Shown here piece after piece: positions 52,935-62,221 of a DNA stretch of 64,000 nt. The stretch's first letter is position 1, and each line of letters opens with the position of its first letter. The position numbers and the translations under genes were made by a program. The notes below the pieces were generated by a model that saw nothing but the letters and a program-made list of their open reading frames with translations, had not been told where the DNA came from and searched no databases. This stretch comes from Butyrivibrio sp. GTDB taxonomy: Bacteria > Bacillota > Clostridia > Lachnospirales > Lachnospiraceae. Location of the stretch: the NCBI GenBank assembly GCA_015056565.1, contig SVGB01000014.1:1-64000 (forward strand). Reading direction: 5' to 3'.

Positions 52935-55068
52935 GAAAATTAAAAACAGAAGAACGTACCTTAACAGAACGCTTTGGACAAGCCTTGTTGTTACGCCATT
53001 TTATGCTGCATACTTTATTCTTGGCGTTATCATGATGGTTTCAAGATCCATCAACTATGCAAATGTTTATCATCAGACTGCCGAGCAGCTTCGTATGGAG
53101 AAGATTAGTGCTGTAGCTAATATTGTAGGTTTTGGATCAATTGCATGGATCCTGGTAGTAGGTACAGCTGTAATGTTTGCACTTCAGGGCTTTTCCTATG
53201 TATTTAATGTAAGTCAGATGGACTTTTATTTAAGTCAGCCCACCACAAGAGCCCAGAGGATAAAGAAAAACTATTTAAATGCCTTTGGAACATTCATTTC
53301 AATATACGTTTTGACAGAAGCTGTTGCACTTATAATTGCTGCAGCCATGGGAGCTGTAAATGGCAATGTTCTTATGTCAGCTCTTATTGAAACAGTAAGG
53401 TCCATAATACTTTTCTTTGCTTTTTATAACATGACGGTACTTGCCGTAATGCTTAGTGGTTCACTTCCTATAGCTATACTTGTAACCGCCGGTTTTACAT
53501 TTCTTTCGGTTATCATATTTGGAGAAATAGCTCTGTTTAAAGGAATTTTCTATTCAACCTTTTATGGTGAGGAACCCTTTAGAGTATACCTTTCCCCAAT
53601 CTATGACAGAATTTCTGCGATGAGCCATCTTATCACTGTAACTAAGGATGATCTTCTTAAAGCAGGATATATCACTAAGTGTATAGATTGCATCATTGAC
53701 AAGGAAATAGATATCTTGATCGTGGGGGCACTTGCTTTTGTGGCAGTTCTTATCTTTGCAAAGCTCCGTCAGGCGGAGATGGCTGGAAAGAGCATTCCCT
53801 TCAGACCATTCAGATGGTTTATCAAGGTTATTTCCTGCGCTATCGTTGGCGTTGGAAGCGGTTATTTTGTTTATCTTGTCTATAGCTCAGTATGGAATGC
53901 CAAGCTCTATGTGATGATGTGCGCTATCATGGTTATTGCAACTATCTTTGCAGGCTGCATCATAGAAGTGATTCTTGAGGGCAACATAAGGCGCATGTTC
54001 AAGGGAATGGCTCAGACAATAATGGCAATAGCACTTGTAATACTGACGTTTGTGATCTACAAAGGAGACCTTCTTGGATTTGACAGCTTTGTTCCTTCAG
54101 CTGAAAAAGTTGAAAGCTGTGCCATCTTAAATGGTGAAAGAACTTTCAATTTCTATAATGGTTTCTATAGTGAGAGCCGTTTTAGCAGCAACGAGTTTAT
54201 GAAGCTTACAGATGTAGAATCCTTCATAGAGCTTGCAAAAGTGGGAATGGAGACACAGAAAAAAACAAAAGATAGCGAGAATAGAGGCCTTTATATAAAC
54301 TCTGGCTATCAGGTGGGTATCCTTTACAGAATGAAGAATGGAAAGGATATTTACAGATACATAACAATTCCTTACGACACAGTTGATGACAGCCTTGATA
54401 GAATTGTTTCCAGCAAAGAGTATAAAATTGGAAACTTTGAAGTATTCCAGGATGACTATATCAGAGAAAATTCTCTTTTGGCATCAAACAGTACACTCAG
54501 GTATGTGACACCGCTTGAGAGTAAAGACACGAAAAACTTCGACTATGCGAGGTTTAGTGATGCTTACAGGCAGGATATTCTTGACCATTACAGCTTCAAG
54601 GATATGAAGGATAAGATGCCAATAGGCTCAGTTGAATATGAAGTCAACGATGGAAATTATGTATATGGATCTTTTGATGTGTATGACACCTATAGTAATA
54701 CCATTGCACTTCTAAAAGAGTATGGTATATATTCAGAAACCACTTTGACAGTAGATGACATAAGAAAGATCAATGTTATAAACTATTATCCAGGATATGA
54801 CCTTGAGCAGATGGAAGATGGGGAATATATAAATATTGATGCCCCTCAAAACAAAGAGATGTCATATACTGATAAGGACAAGATGGAAGAAATCCTTGGG
54901 GCAGTTGTTTCCACAGATTTCTGGAATCCCTGGTATAACTACAACAATAATAATCAGCAGTACAGTGCTCAGATATATACAAATGATGACAGATCAAAAT
55001 ATGATACGGCTTACTATACATTTTTAAAGGGGAAGGTTCCTGATTTTGTCGTTAAGGATACTAACTGA
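52906..55068 (+). CDS. large ABC-2-like permease
   Basis: A 720-residue membrane protein. The first 400 residues hold about nine or ten membrane helices in ABC-2/YtrC-like order, starting with TSLVVTPFYAAYFILGVIMM and a QMDFYLSQPTTRAQR cytoplasmic loop. The last 310 residues form an extracytoplasmic, mixed alpha/beta region (HYSFKDMKDKMPIG), unusual for this family. GGAGG lies 9 bases before ATG 52906; a TTG 6 bases earlier is an alternative. It is the likely partner of the preceding ATPase. Confidence 0.8.
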   Translation: MTSANLSLGEKIKNRRTYLNRTLWTSLVVTPFYAAYFILGVIMMVSRSINYANVYHQTAEQLRMEKISAVANIVGFGSIAWILVVGTAVMFALQGFSYVFNVSQMDFYLSQPTTRAQRIKKNYLNAFGTFISIYVLTEAVALIIAAAMGAVNGNVLMSALIETVRSIILFFAFYNMTVLAVMLSGSLPIAILVTAGFTFLSVIIFGEIALFKGIFYSTFYGEEPFRVYLSPIYDRISAMSHLITVTKDDLLKAGYITKCIDCIIDKEIDILIVGALAFVAVLIFAKLRQAEMAGKSIPFRPFRWFIKVISCAIVGVGSGYFVYLVYSSVWNAKLYVMMCAIMVIATIFAGCIIEVILEGNIRRMFKGMAQTIMAIALVILTFVIYKGDLLGFDSFVPSAEKVESCAILNGERTFNFYNGFYSESRFSSNEFMKLTDVESFIELAKVGMETQKKTKDSENRGLYINSGYQVGILYRMKNGKDIYRYITIPYDTVDDSLDRIVSSKEYKIGNFEVFQDDYIRENSLLASNSTLRYVTPLESKDTKNFDYARFSDAYRQDILDHYSFKDMKDKMPIGSVEYEVNDGNYVYGSFDVYDTYSNTIALLKEYGIYSETTLTVDDIRKINVINYYPGYDLEQMEDGEYINIDAPQNKEMSYTDKDKMEEILGAVVSTDFWNPWYNYNNNNQQYSAQIYTNDDRSKYDTAYYTFLKGKVPDFVVKDTN

Positions 55069-55084
55069 TAAAAGAAAACATAGC

Positions 55085-55951
55085 ATGACAGCAAATAAAA
55101 GAAAAAGCCTGATTTCCTGGCTTTTTCTTTTGCCGTCACTTCTTGGAGTGACACTATTTTTTGTTGCTCCATTCTTTGTTGTTATCTATTACTCTGTTAT
55201 AGACAACCCGATTCAGGGGAATTTTGTGGGCTTTGAAAACTTTATAAATGTCTGGAACAATGCGGCTTTTAAGCAGGCAGGTATAAACACTCTTAAGTTT
55301 TCACTTCTGGCGGTTCCACTTGCAGTACTTCTATCTCTTTTCCTTGCAGCAGTTATGGAATCGAGGATCCCTGGAAAGAGCTATTTCAGGACTTTTTTCT
55401 TAAGTCCCCTTATGGTGCCTACAGCTTCTGTGGTACTTATATGGCAGGTTTTATTTAACTACAACGGGATCATAAATAATGTTCTTAAGTTCTTTGGAAG
55501 TGACAAGATAGATTTTCTTAAGTCGGATAAAGCCCAGATCGTTATCGTAGTTCTTTTCCTGTGGAAGAACCTTGGATATAACATGATCCTGTTTATGGCA
55601 GCTCTTGCAAGTATTCCCAAGGAGCTTATGGAAGTGGCAGTCCTGGAAAATGCCAGCAAATTTCAGGTTTTCTGGTATGTAAAGGTCAGGTTCATGTCAT
55701 CTACGATACTGTTTGTGGCCATTATGTCCCTCATCAATTCATTTAAGGTTTTCAGAGAAATTTACCTTATGACAGGAGATTACCCTTATAGCAGTCTTTA
55801 TATGATGCAGCATTTTATGAATAATACCTTTGCATCCCTTGATTATCAGAAACTCTCTTCAGCAGCCATAATCATGTTCATTGTGGTCTCGGCCCTTGTT
55901 TATGTGATGTATCAGGTTGAAAATTTCTATGGAAAGGACCTTGAAGGCTAA
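55085..55951 (+). CDS. MalF-type ABC sugar permease
   Basis: A 288-residue binding-protein-dependent permease with six helices, starting SLISWLFLLPSLLGVTLFF. The cytoplasmic EAA loop is visible as ELMEVAVLENASKFQVFWYVKV, with alanine-rich variations. ATG 55085, just after the previous stop, is chosen over a TTG inside the previous gene, though its ribosome site is weak. It pairs with the next gene. No dedicated sugar ATPase is present, as is common in Firmicutes that share one MsmK-type ATPase. Confidence 0.88.
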   Translation: MTANKRKSLISWLFLLPSLLGVTLFFVAPFFVVIYYSVIDNPIQGNFVGFENFINVWNNAAFKQAGINTLKFSLLAVPLAVLLSLFLAAVMESRIPGKSYFRTFFLSPLMVPTASVVLIWQVLFNYNGIINNVLKFFGSDKIDFLKSDKAQIVIVVLFLWKNLGYNMILFMAALASIPKELMEVAVLENASKFQVFWYVKVRFMSSTILFVAIMSLINSFKVFREIYLMTGDYPYSSLYMMQHFMNNTFASLDYQKLSSAAIIMFIVVSALVYVMYQVENFYGKDLEG

Positions 55952-56883
55952 TGGGGATGATGGTCAGAGGAAGCGATAGACTTCGCATCCTGCAAAAAAG
56001 AAAGAGGATAGATAAGCTAAAGACGACAATGGTAACAGCTATGGCTGTACTGTTTGCGTTAGTTTTTCTGCTTCCAATAATACTTACCTTTACCAACTCG
56101 TTTATGTCAGCATCTGAGATAAGCGCAAATTACGGAAGCATATTTGCTACTACTGATAAAGGCGGAAAAGTCTTTGTTTCAAAGACAGTAAACCTAAAGC
56201 TCATACCTGATATGATAACCTTAGGACAGTATATTACAGTGCTGTTTAAGAGTCCGGAATATCTTTTTAAATTCTGGAATTCAGTAATATATGTAGTACC
56301 AATCGTGGTAGTACAGCTGGGAATAGCAACCCTTGCTTCATATGGATTTGCAAGATACGACGGGAAGTTTAAAAGAGCTATCTTTTTTGCATATATAGTA
56401 ATGATGCTGATGCCGTATCAGGTAACATTGGTTCCAAACTTTTTGGTTTCAAAATCCCTTGGCCTTTATGGAAGTGCCTGGTCCATACTTCTTCCGGGAT
56501 TTTTCTCGCCTTTTGCAGTGTATCTTCTTACCAAGTTCATGAAGAGGATACCCACAGAGGTCATGGAAGCAGCATCAATTGATGGAGCAAATGAGTGGAT
56601 GATCTTTTCAAGGATATGTATGCCGCTTTGTAAGGGGGGACTAGCTTCAATCGCCATTTTAGTATTCTTTGACTATTGGAATATGGTTGAGCAGCCACTT
56701 ATTTTATTGCCAGATGCAGATAAGCACCCGCTTTCGGTGTTCTTATCCAGGATAAATACAGGAGAGATCAGCCTTGCATTTGCTGTGGCGGTGATCTATC
56801 TGGTGCCACCACTTCTAATTTTCCTCTATGGAGAGGATTATCTGGTAGAGGGAATTTCCTACCAGGGAGGAATAAAGGGATAA
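55951..56883 (+). CDS. MalG-type ABC sugar permease
   Basis: A 310-residue permease with six helices. The EAA motif EAASIDGANEWMIFSRICMPL is clear. The first periplasmic loop is longer than usual (about residues 50-95). It starts at ATG 55951, overlapping the previous TAA by one base, so the two permeases are co-translated. With the MalF-like protein it should form an import channel fed by the lipoprotein at the end of the operon. Confidence 0.9.
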   Translation: MGMMVRGSDRLRILQKRKRIDKLKTTMVTAMAVLFALVFLLPIILTFTNSFMSASEISANYGSIFATTDKGGKVFVSKTVNLKLIPDMITLGQYITVLFKSPEYLFKFWNSVIYVVPIVVVQLGIATLASYGFARYDGKFKRAIFFAYIVMMLMPYQVTLVPNFLVSKSLGLYGSAWSILLPGFFSPFAVYLLTKFMKRIPTEVMEAASIDGANEWMIFSRICMPLCKGGLASIAILVFFDYWNMVEQPLILLPDADKHPLSVFLSRINTGEISLAFAVAVIYLVPPLLIFLYGEDYLVEGISYQGGIKG

Positions 56884-56898
56884 TTTTTGGAGAGTAAT

Positions 56899-58458
56899 AT
56901 GTCAGAAGAAATCGTAGTAAAAGAGCAAAATGAAATCGAATTAAAGGATGGGGAAAAGAAACCTCCTAAAAACAGAAAGGACATGGTCAAGAACTTTGCC
57001 ATTGGATTTTTGTCCGTAATGCTTGTTCTTACTTTCTTTTCCAATACCATCATGAATTATTCGCTGCCCCAGGTGGTGACCAGACAGATCATGGGTGGCA
57101 GCATAAGCCCTCAGATAAGGGGAACTGGAACTGTAAGTGCTGAAGATCCATATAATGTTACAGTCAAGGAAACCAGAAAGATCTCAGGTGTTGCTGTTAA
57201 GGAGGGCTCTCACGTTGAGATAGGCGATGTTATCTACTATCTCGAAGACAAGGAGTCTTCAGAGCTTTCTGAGGCAAAAGAAAAACTGGATACCATGGAG
57301 CTTTCTTATGAACAGGCTCTTTTCTCCGGAGATGTGCCAAACGATGTCATCACCAATGTAAGAAGCGGCAGGAATACCACATTTGATACCTATCAGGCAG
57401 AGCTTGCGGAGGCTAATACCAATTACAACAACGCCTTAAATGCAGATAATGAAGCTCAGGCTGCAATTGATTTTGTGACCCAGAAGGGAAACTATGACTC
57501 AGCTGGTAACTCCTACAATGCAGCAACTCCAGAATATACCCTGGCACAACTTCAGTATGAACTGGTTGTTGCACAGCAGGAAGAGAATGAAGATAGGATC
57601 AAGGAACTTAACGAGCAGATCGCGAGTCTGACAAGAGATTCCAGTCAGCTTGAAAACTACGGCGGTCAGCAGGAATTAAGCTATAGCCAAAAGCTTGCCC
57701 TGCTCAATCAGCAAAAAGCCAAGACAGCAGCAGATTTGAAGGCAGCGGAGAAGGCCAAGACTGAGCTTCTTACAAGTATTAAAACAGAGATAAGCCTCTG
57801 CCAGCAAAGAGACAAGATCAAAGAGCAGAAGGATAAGATCGCCAAGCTTGAAGAAGAATCTGTTGGAGCTTCTGTAAAAGCACCAGTTGCAGGAACTTTA
57901 TCAAGTGTAAGTAAGGTTGCTGGAGAGTCCACCTCAGCTGATGAAACCATAGCAGTTATTCAGGTTGATGGAAAAGATATGACTACAAGCTTTTCTGTAA
58001 CCAATTCCCAGGCTCAGAAGCTCAAGGTTGGAGACAGCGCAAGACCTCAGAATATCTGGCAGTTTGGTGATGACTTTAAGGCGACTTTAACATCAATTAA
58101 AAATGATAAGACAGACCCTGCAAATAAAAAGCTCCTTACATTTAAGCTTGAGAGCAAAGACTTAACACCTGGTCAGTCCATTTCTCTTTCAATTGGAGAA
58201 AGATCAGTGGAATATGACCTGGTAGTTCCAAACAGTGCCATAAAGACAGACAGTAACGGAAAATTCATCCTTGTGGTCAACAGTAAGTCAAGTCCACTTG
58301 GAAACAGATACATCACATCCAGGGTAGATGTAAATGTTCTTGCAAGCGACGACAACAACAGTGCTATAACAGGCGCAATTGACGGAGATGAATTCGTTGT
58401 GACAACAGCTACATCACTTATAAAACCGGGAGATCAGGTGAGGCTGGCAGAGCAGTAA
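56899..58458 (+). CDS. HlyD-like membrane fusion (adaptor) protein
   Basis: A 519-residue protein with one N-terminal helix (about residues 34-55), then a half lipoyl domain (GTGTVSAEDPYNVTV, VAVKEGSHVEIGDVIYYLED), a long Gln/Glu coiled coil (about 125-325), the second half lipoyl motif (ASVKAPVAGTLSSV) and beta-barrel domains. This is the layout of periplasmic adaptor proteins which, in Gram-positives, accompany MacB-type exporters. GGAG lies 8 bases before ATG 56899. The next gene supplies a MacB-like domain. Confidence 0.85.
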   Translation: MSEEIVVKEQNEIELKDGEKKPPKNRKDMVKNFAIGFLSVMLVLTFFSNTIMNYSLPQVVTRQIMGGSISPQIRGTGTVSAEDPYNVTVKETRKISGVAVKEGSHVEIGDVIYYLEDKESSELSEAKEKLDTMELSYEQALFSGDVPNDVITNVRSGRNTTFDTYQAELAEANTNYNNALNADNEAQAAIDFVTQKGNYDSAGNSYNAATPEYTLAQLQYELVVAQQEENEDRIKELNEQIASLTRDSSQLENYGGQQELSYSQKLALLNQQKAKTAADLKAAEKAKTELLTSIKTEISLCQQRDKIKEQKDKIAKLEEESVGASVKAPVAGTLSSVSKVAGESTSADETIAVIQVDGKDMTTSFSVTNSQAQKLKVGDSARPQNIWQFGDDFKATLTSIKNDKTDPANKKLLTFKLESKDLTPGQSISLSIGERSVEYDLVVPNSAIKTDSNGKFILVVNSKSSPLGNRYITSRVDVNVLASDDNNSAITGAIDGDEFVVTTATSLIKPGDQVRLAEQ

Positions 58459-59756
58459 TGAAGTTTAAGATTTCTTTTGACAAGATAAAAGAGAATATTA
58501 AAAGCTTTGGACTTGACTTCATAAAAGACAAAAAGAAAGTGGCCTTATGGGCAGTGTGCCTGTGCCTGATGCTTGTTTTTGCTATTTTGGGAGCTGTAAG
58601 TGGCCACATAATAGCCGGACTACCAGATCAGCTTGGAGCTGACAGGTGGTCTGATGAAATGAGGATGGCTCAGGTGTCTCTTTTCCTTACCCAGGACCAG
58701 AAGATAACCGAGGACGATATCAAAAGATTTGAGTATGTTCTTGAGCGAAAACTTCTTGACGCCGGAGTTTCGGATGCAGCTGATGCCAAGGAGGATGCGC
58801 TGTCAGGACCTAAGATCATTGACACCATTGGTATTGATGAGATGTACGGAAGTCCCAAGCTCTCCAATGAGGAAGATGATGGGATAGGAAATCTTTATAC
58901 CGTAGCCTATTGTGCTCAGGGAACAGCAACTCTTTCTTTTGAAGGCAGAATTTTGGAAAATGCTGCAGCTATTGGGGTTGGAGGAGACTTCTTTATATTC
59001 CATCCACTTACTCTTGTGAGCGGAGCTTACTTTGATGGTGATGACTACATGAAGGACAAGGTTGTAATTGACGAAGATACAGCCTGGCAGCTCTTTGGCT
59101 CCACTGACATTATTGGACAGAGCGTATTAATATCGGGGGTGCCGCATTATATTACTGGAGTTGTGAAAAAAGAAACAGGTAAGCTTTACGAAGCAGCAGG
59201 ACTTTCTAAAAGTTACGTCTATATGTCCTATGACTCCCTTTCAAGATATGGAAAAATCTTAAGCGGAGTTGTTGAAAGCAAGAAGATTTCCGAGGATGGA
59301 GCCATGGCAAGTGTGGGCGGAATAAACTGTGTGGAAGTTCTTTGCCCTAATCCTGTAAATGGGCTGGCTCTAAAGATATCTAAAGAAAGTCTGGTGTCTG
59401 ATGACAGCGTAGTAGTTGCAATTGACAATACAGACAGATTTTCAGCCTTTTCTCTTTTTGCAGTGCTTAAAAGCTTTTTTACCAGAAGTATGTGGGGCAA
59501 AGCCATTTTTTATCCATATTGGGAAAACGTGGCAAGAGGATATGAGGACATACTTGCACTTATACTCCTGGTTAGATCGATAGCTCTTTTGATCGTGGTG
59601 ATCATAGCTACGATTGCCATAATAAATCTTTACAGGCACAAGAAGTGGACAGTAAGAGGAATAGTTAAATATCTTTCAGATAAAAAGTATGATCTGGAAG
59701 CAGAATATAAACAGAAAAAAGACAAAAAGATGATAGATAGTGCCGACAATGTGTGA
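58458..59756 (+). CDS. MacB periplasmic-core-like membrane protein
   Basis: A 432-residue protein with a helix near residues 30-52 and another near 375-398. Between them is a MacB_PCD-like extracytoplasmic region (VVIDEDTAWQLFGSTDIIGQSVLISGVPHYITGVVKK, typical of FtsX-family permeases). The usual four FtsX helices are missing, so it is not a full permease. It overlaps the adaptor gene (TAATGA), supporting a complex between the two. Confidence 0.75.
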   Translation: MKFKISFDKIKENIKSFGLDFIKDKKKVALWAVCLCLMLVFAILGAVSGHIIAGLPDQLGADRWSDEMRMAQVSLFLTQDQKITEDDIKRFEYVLERKLLDAGVSDAADAKEDALSGPKIIDTIGIDEMYGSPKLSNEEDDGIGNLYTVAYCAQGTATLSFEGRILENAAAIGVGGDFFIFHPLTLVSGAYFDGDDYMKDKVVIDEDTAWQLFGSTDIIGQSVLISGVPHYITGVVKKETGKLYEAAGLSKSYVYMSYDSLSRYGKILSGVVESKKISEDGAMASVGGINCVEVLCPNPVNGLALKISKESLVSDDSVVVAIDNTDRFSAFSLFAVLKSFFTRSMWGKAIFYPYWENVARGYEDILALILLVRSIALLIVVIIATIAIINLYRHKKWTVRGIVKYLSDKKYDLEAEYKQKKDKKMIDSADNV

Positions 59757-59774
59757 GGGCAGAGAGGAGAAATT

Positions 59775-62135
59775 ATGAAAAAGAGGACACTGCGTAATAG
59801 GTTGCTTGGCCTTGGACTGTGCGGACTAATGGCCGTTACTGCATTTACAGGATGCGGTAAAAAGAGCGGAGAGAGTCTTGTGGATCAGGCCAGCAGCAAC
59901 ACCAAGGAGTATGTTTTTAGTCAGGAGTTCATTGACCTTGGAGGGAAGTACGACTGCAGCAGCCTTTCACTTGCTGGTGACAGGGTATATGCGACTACTT
60001 ACTCTGATAACGGATACATCACGATCTTTTCATTTAATCCTGATGGAAGTGATATGAGATCAATAAAGATCCCAGAGGCAGAAAATGAAGGCCATGGATA
60101 CATGACCTTTAATGAAGCTGGGGAAATGTACTGCACCCTCAATATTTATGACTACAGTAACTATGAAGAAGATGATGGCGAAATGCACATCATGAATGGA
60201 GAAGGTGAGGAAGCTGATACTGATCCTCAGGATCCTGGTGAGTTCATAGACGAGTCAGTAGATGAGCAGCAATACCTTGTTAAGTATGACGCATCAGGTA
60301 ACGAAGTATTAAGACTTGACCTTTTACAGGATATCAAGGACGATGATGACTACTTCAGCGTCTATGGAATGGCTTATGATGATAAGGCGGGGCTTATTGT
60401 CAGCGCAAATAAAGGAATTTTTAAATTTGATGAGGAAAGTGTAAGTCTTAAGGCTATTTCTGAAACTGCAGCTGACAGCGATCCCAATTCCTACCAGGGC
60501 GCAGTTAGTATTTACAGAGGATTCCAGGGTAAGCTCTTTACATCCAAGTGGGGCGATGCTGGAATGGAGTTCATGAGTTTCGACGCTTCTACAGGTAAGT
60601 TTGGAGAGAAATCTGAACAGTTTAAAAACTATGAGGACTTTTCTTTCTTTGGCGGAAATGGATATGACATATATGTATCAAAACAGGATGGCATTTATGG
60701 CTTTGACTATAAAAAGGACCAGCTTACCAAGATCCTCGACTACATGGATTCTGACCTGAGTGTCAGCTACTCTCTTTCATCTGTTGTAGCTATAAGTGAT
60801 AATGAGTTTATTGCAAATCTTCCAGATGAGGAGTACAACTACAATCTCGTAAGACTTAAGAAGGTTCCGGCTGATCAGGTAAAAGACAGAACCGTAATAA
60901 CTCTGGGTGGCTACTATATCGACTACAGGATCAGACAAAAGGTATACAAGTTCAATTCTGAAAACCAGGATTATAAGATAAAACTCGTTGATTATTCTTC
61001 CTTAAACAGTGCAGAAGATGAGAATGCCGGACCAAATCAGTTTAATCTTGATATCGTGTCTGGAAATGTTCCTGATATTATGTATTTTTCAACAGAGTCA
61101 CCTGTTGACAGCTACATCAATAAAGGGCTGTTTTTGGACCTTGCACCATTTATCAAAAATGATCCTGAGTTGTCAAATGTTGAATTTGTAGACAATGTAT
61201 TTAAGGCTTTCATGACTGGAGATAAGGTATATCAGCTTGTTCCTTCTTACTACATCAACACTTTTTCTACCAAGTCATCCTACCTCCAGGGAAAAGAAAT
61301 CCTTTCTCTGGATGATGCTATAGACATGATGGAAGCAAAAGGGATAAAGTATTCTGATTCCTTTGGTCTTACTACAAGAGATAACATTTTAGATGCAGGT
61401 ATCACAGCAGCCGGAAGCGGATTTATAGACTGGGAAAACAAAACCTGCCACTTTGACAGTGATGAGTTTATTAAGTTCATAGAGTTTGTGAAGAACTTCC
61501 CTGAAACTCTTCCTGAAGATGCATGGATGGATTACAAAGAAACCTGCTTTATTGAGGGAAGCTCTCTTTTCTCACCTACATATCTCAATGGCTTCAGATC
61601 TTATAGGAGATATGTTGATGGTACATTTGGCGCGCCTATTACCCTCATAGGATTCCCTAACAACATGGGAAGAAACTGTTCTGTTCTTGTCCCTTCTCAG
61701 AGGATATGCGTAAGCTCTAAAACCAAGTATTCAGATGTCTGCTGGCAACTGGTAAGACAGTTCCTTATGGAGGACTATCAGGACGAGTTTGAATACGAAT
61801 TCCCTATCAGAAAGTCAAGCTTTGATAAGCTTGCAGATAAGTCAATGGAGCGCTACTTCTGGACTGACGATGATGGAACCAAGCACTATGAGGATGACAC
61901 ATACTGGATCGGTGATCAGGAGATAACTGTTCAGCCTCTTACAAAAGAAGACGTAGAATATGTTAAGGGCTTTATTTGTTCTCTTGACGACTCAAATGTC
62001 TATAATGCAAACAAGAACGTTTATAACATTATAAATGAAGAGGTGGCTGCATTTTTCGGGGGTCAGAAAACTGCAAAAGAGGTTGCTGATATAATCCAGA
62101 GCCGGGTAAGCATTTATGTCAATGAAAACAGCTAA
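59775..62135 (+). CDS. large lipoprotein with solute-binding domain
   Basis: A 786-residue lipoprotein. The signal peptide ends in the lipobox FTGC (Cys27). Residues about 40-375 have repeated beta-strand units (FSVYGMAYDDKAGLIVSANKGIFKFD, YDIYVSKQDGIYGFDYKKD), suggesting a beta-propeller. From about 385 to the end comes a family 1 extracellular solute-binding fold (YKIKLVDYSSLN, FNLDIVSGNVPDIMYFS, YLNGFRSYRR). The fusion of propeller and binding protein is unusual. It would deliver a ligand to the MalF/MalG-type permeases. GAGAGGAG precedes ATG 59775. Confidence 0.82.
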   Translation: MKKRTLRNRLLGLGLCGLMAVTAFTGCGKKSGESLVDQASSNTKEYVFSQEFIDLGGKYDCSSLSLAGDRVYATTYSDNGYITIFSFNPDGSDMRSIKIPEAENEGHGYMTFNEAGEMYCTLNIYDYSNYEEDDGEMHIMNGEGEEADTDPQDPGEFIDESVDEQQYLVKYDASGNEVLRLDLLQDIKDDDDYFSVYGMAYDDKAGLIVSANKGIFKFDEESVSLKAISETAADSDPNSYQGAVSIYRGFQGKLFTSKWGDAGMEFMSFDASTGKFGEKSEQFKNYEDFSFFGGNGYDIYVSKQDGIYGFDYKKDQLTKILDYMDSDLSVSYSLSSVVAISDNEFIANLPDEEYNYNLVRLKKVPADQVKDRTVITLGGYYIDYRIRQKVYKFNSENQDYKIKLVDYSSLNSAEDENAGPNQFNLDIVSGNVPDIMYFSTESPVDSYINKGLFLDLAPFIKNDPELSNVEFVDNVFKAFMTGDKVYQLVPSYYINTFSTKSSYLQGKEILSLDDAIDMMEAKGIKYSDSFGLTTRDNILDAGITAAGSGFIDWENKTCHFDSDEFIKFIEFVKNFPETLPEDAWMDYKETCFIEGSSLFSPTYLNGFRSYRRYVDGTFGAPITLIGFPNNMGRNCSVLVPSQRICVSSKTKYSDVCWQLVRQFLMEDYQDEFEYEFPIRKSSFDKLADKSMERYFWTDDDGTKHYEDDTYWIGDQEITVQPLTKEDVEYVKGFICSLDDSNVYNANKNVYNIINEEVAAFFGGQKTAKEVADIIQSRVSIYVNENS

Positions 62136-62186
62136 TTTTATCTTTAGATTGTACTGATTTTTCATATGTTATCAGTCGATTAGACG

Positions 62187-62215
62187 TTGAATGCTTGTTT
62201 TGAGTAGCATATAAT
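62187..62215 (+). promoter_or_regulatory. sigma-A promoter of the PP2C gene
   Basis: TTGAAT (62187-62192) and TATAAT (62210-62215) are spaced by 17 bases. The predicted transcript start falls at about 62222, right at the first ATG, so the message would have almost no leader. Confidence 0.75.
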
Positions 62216-62221
62216 TTAATT

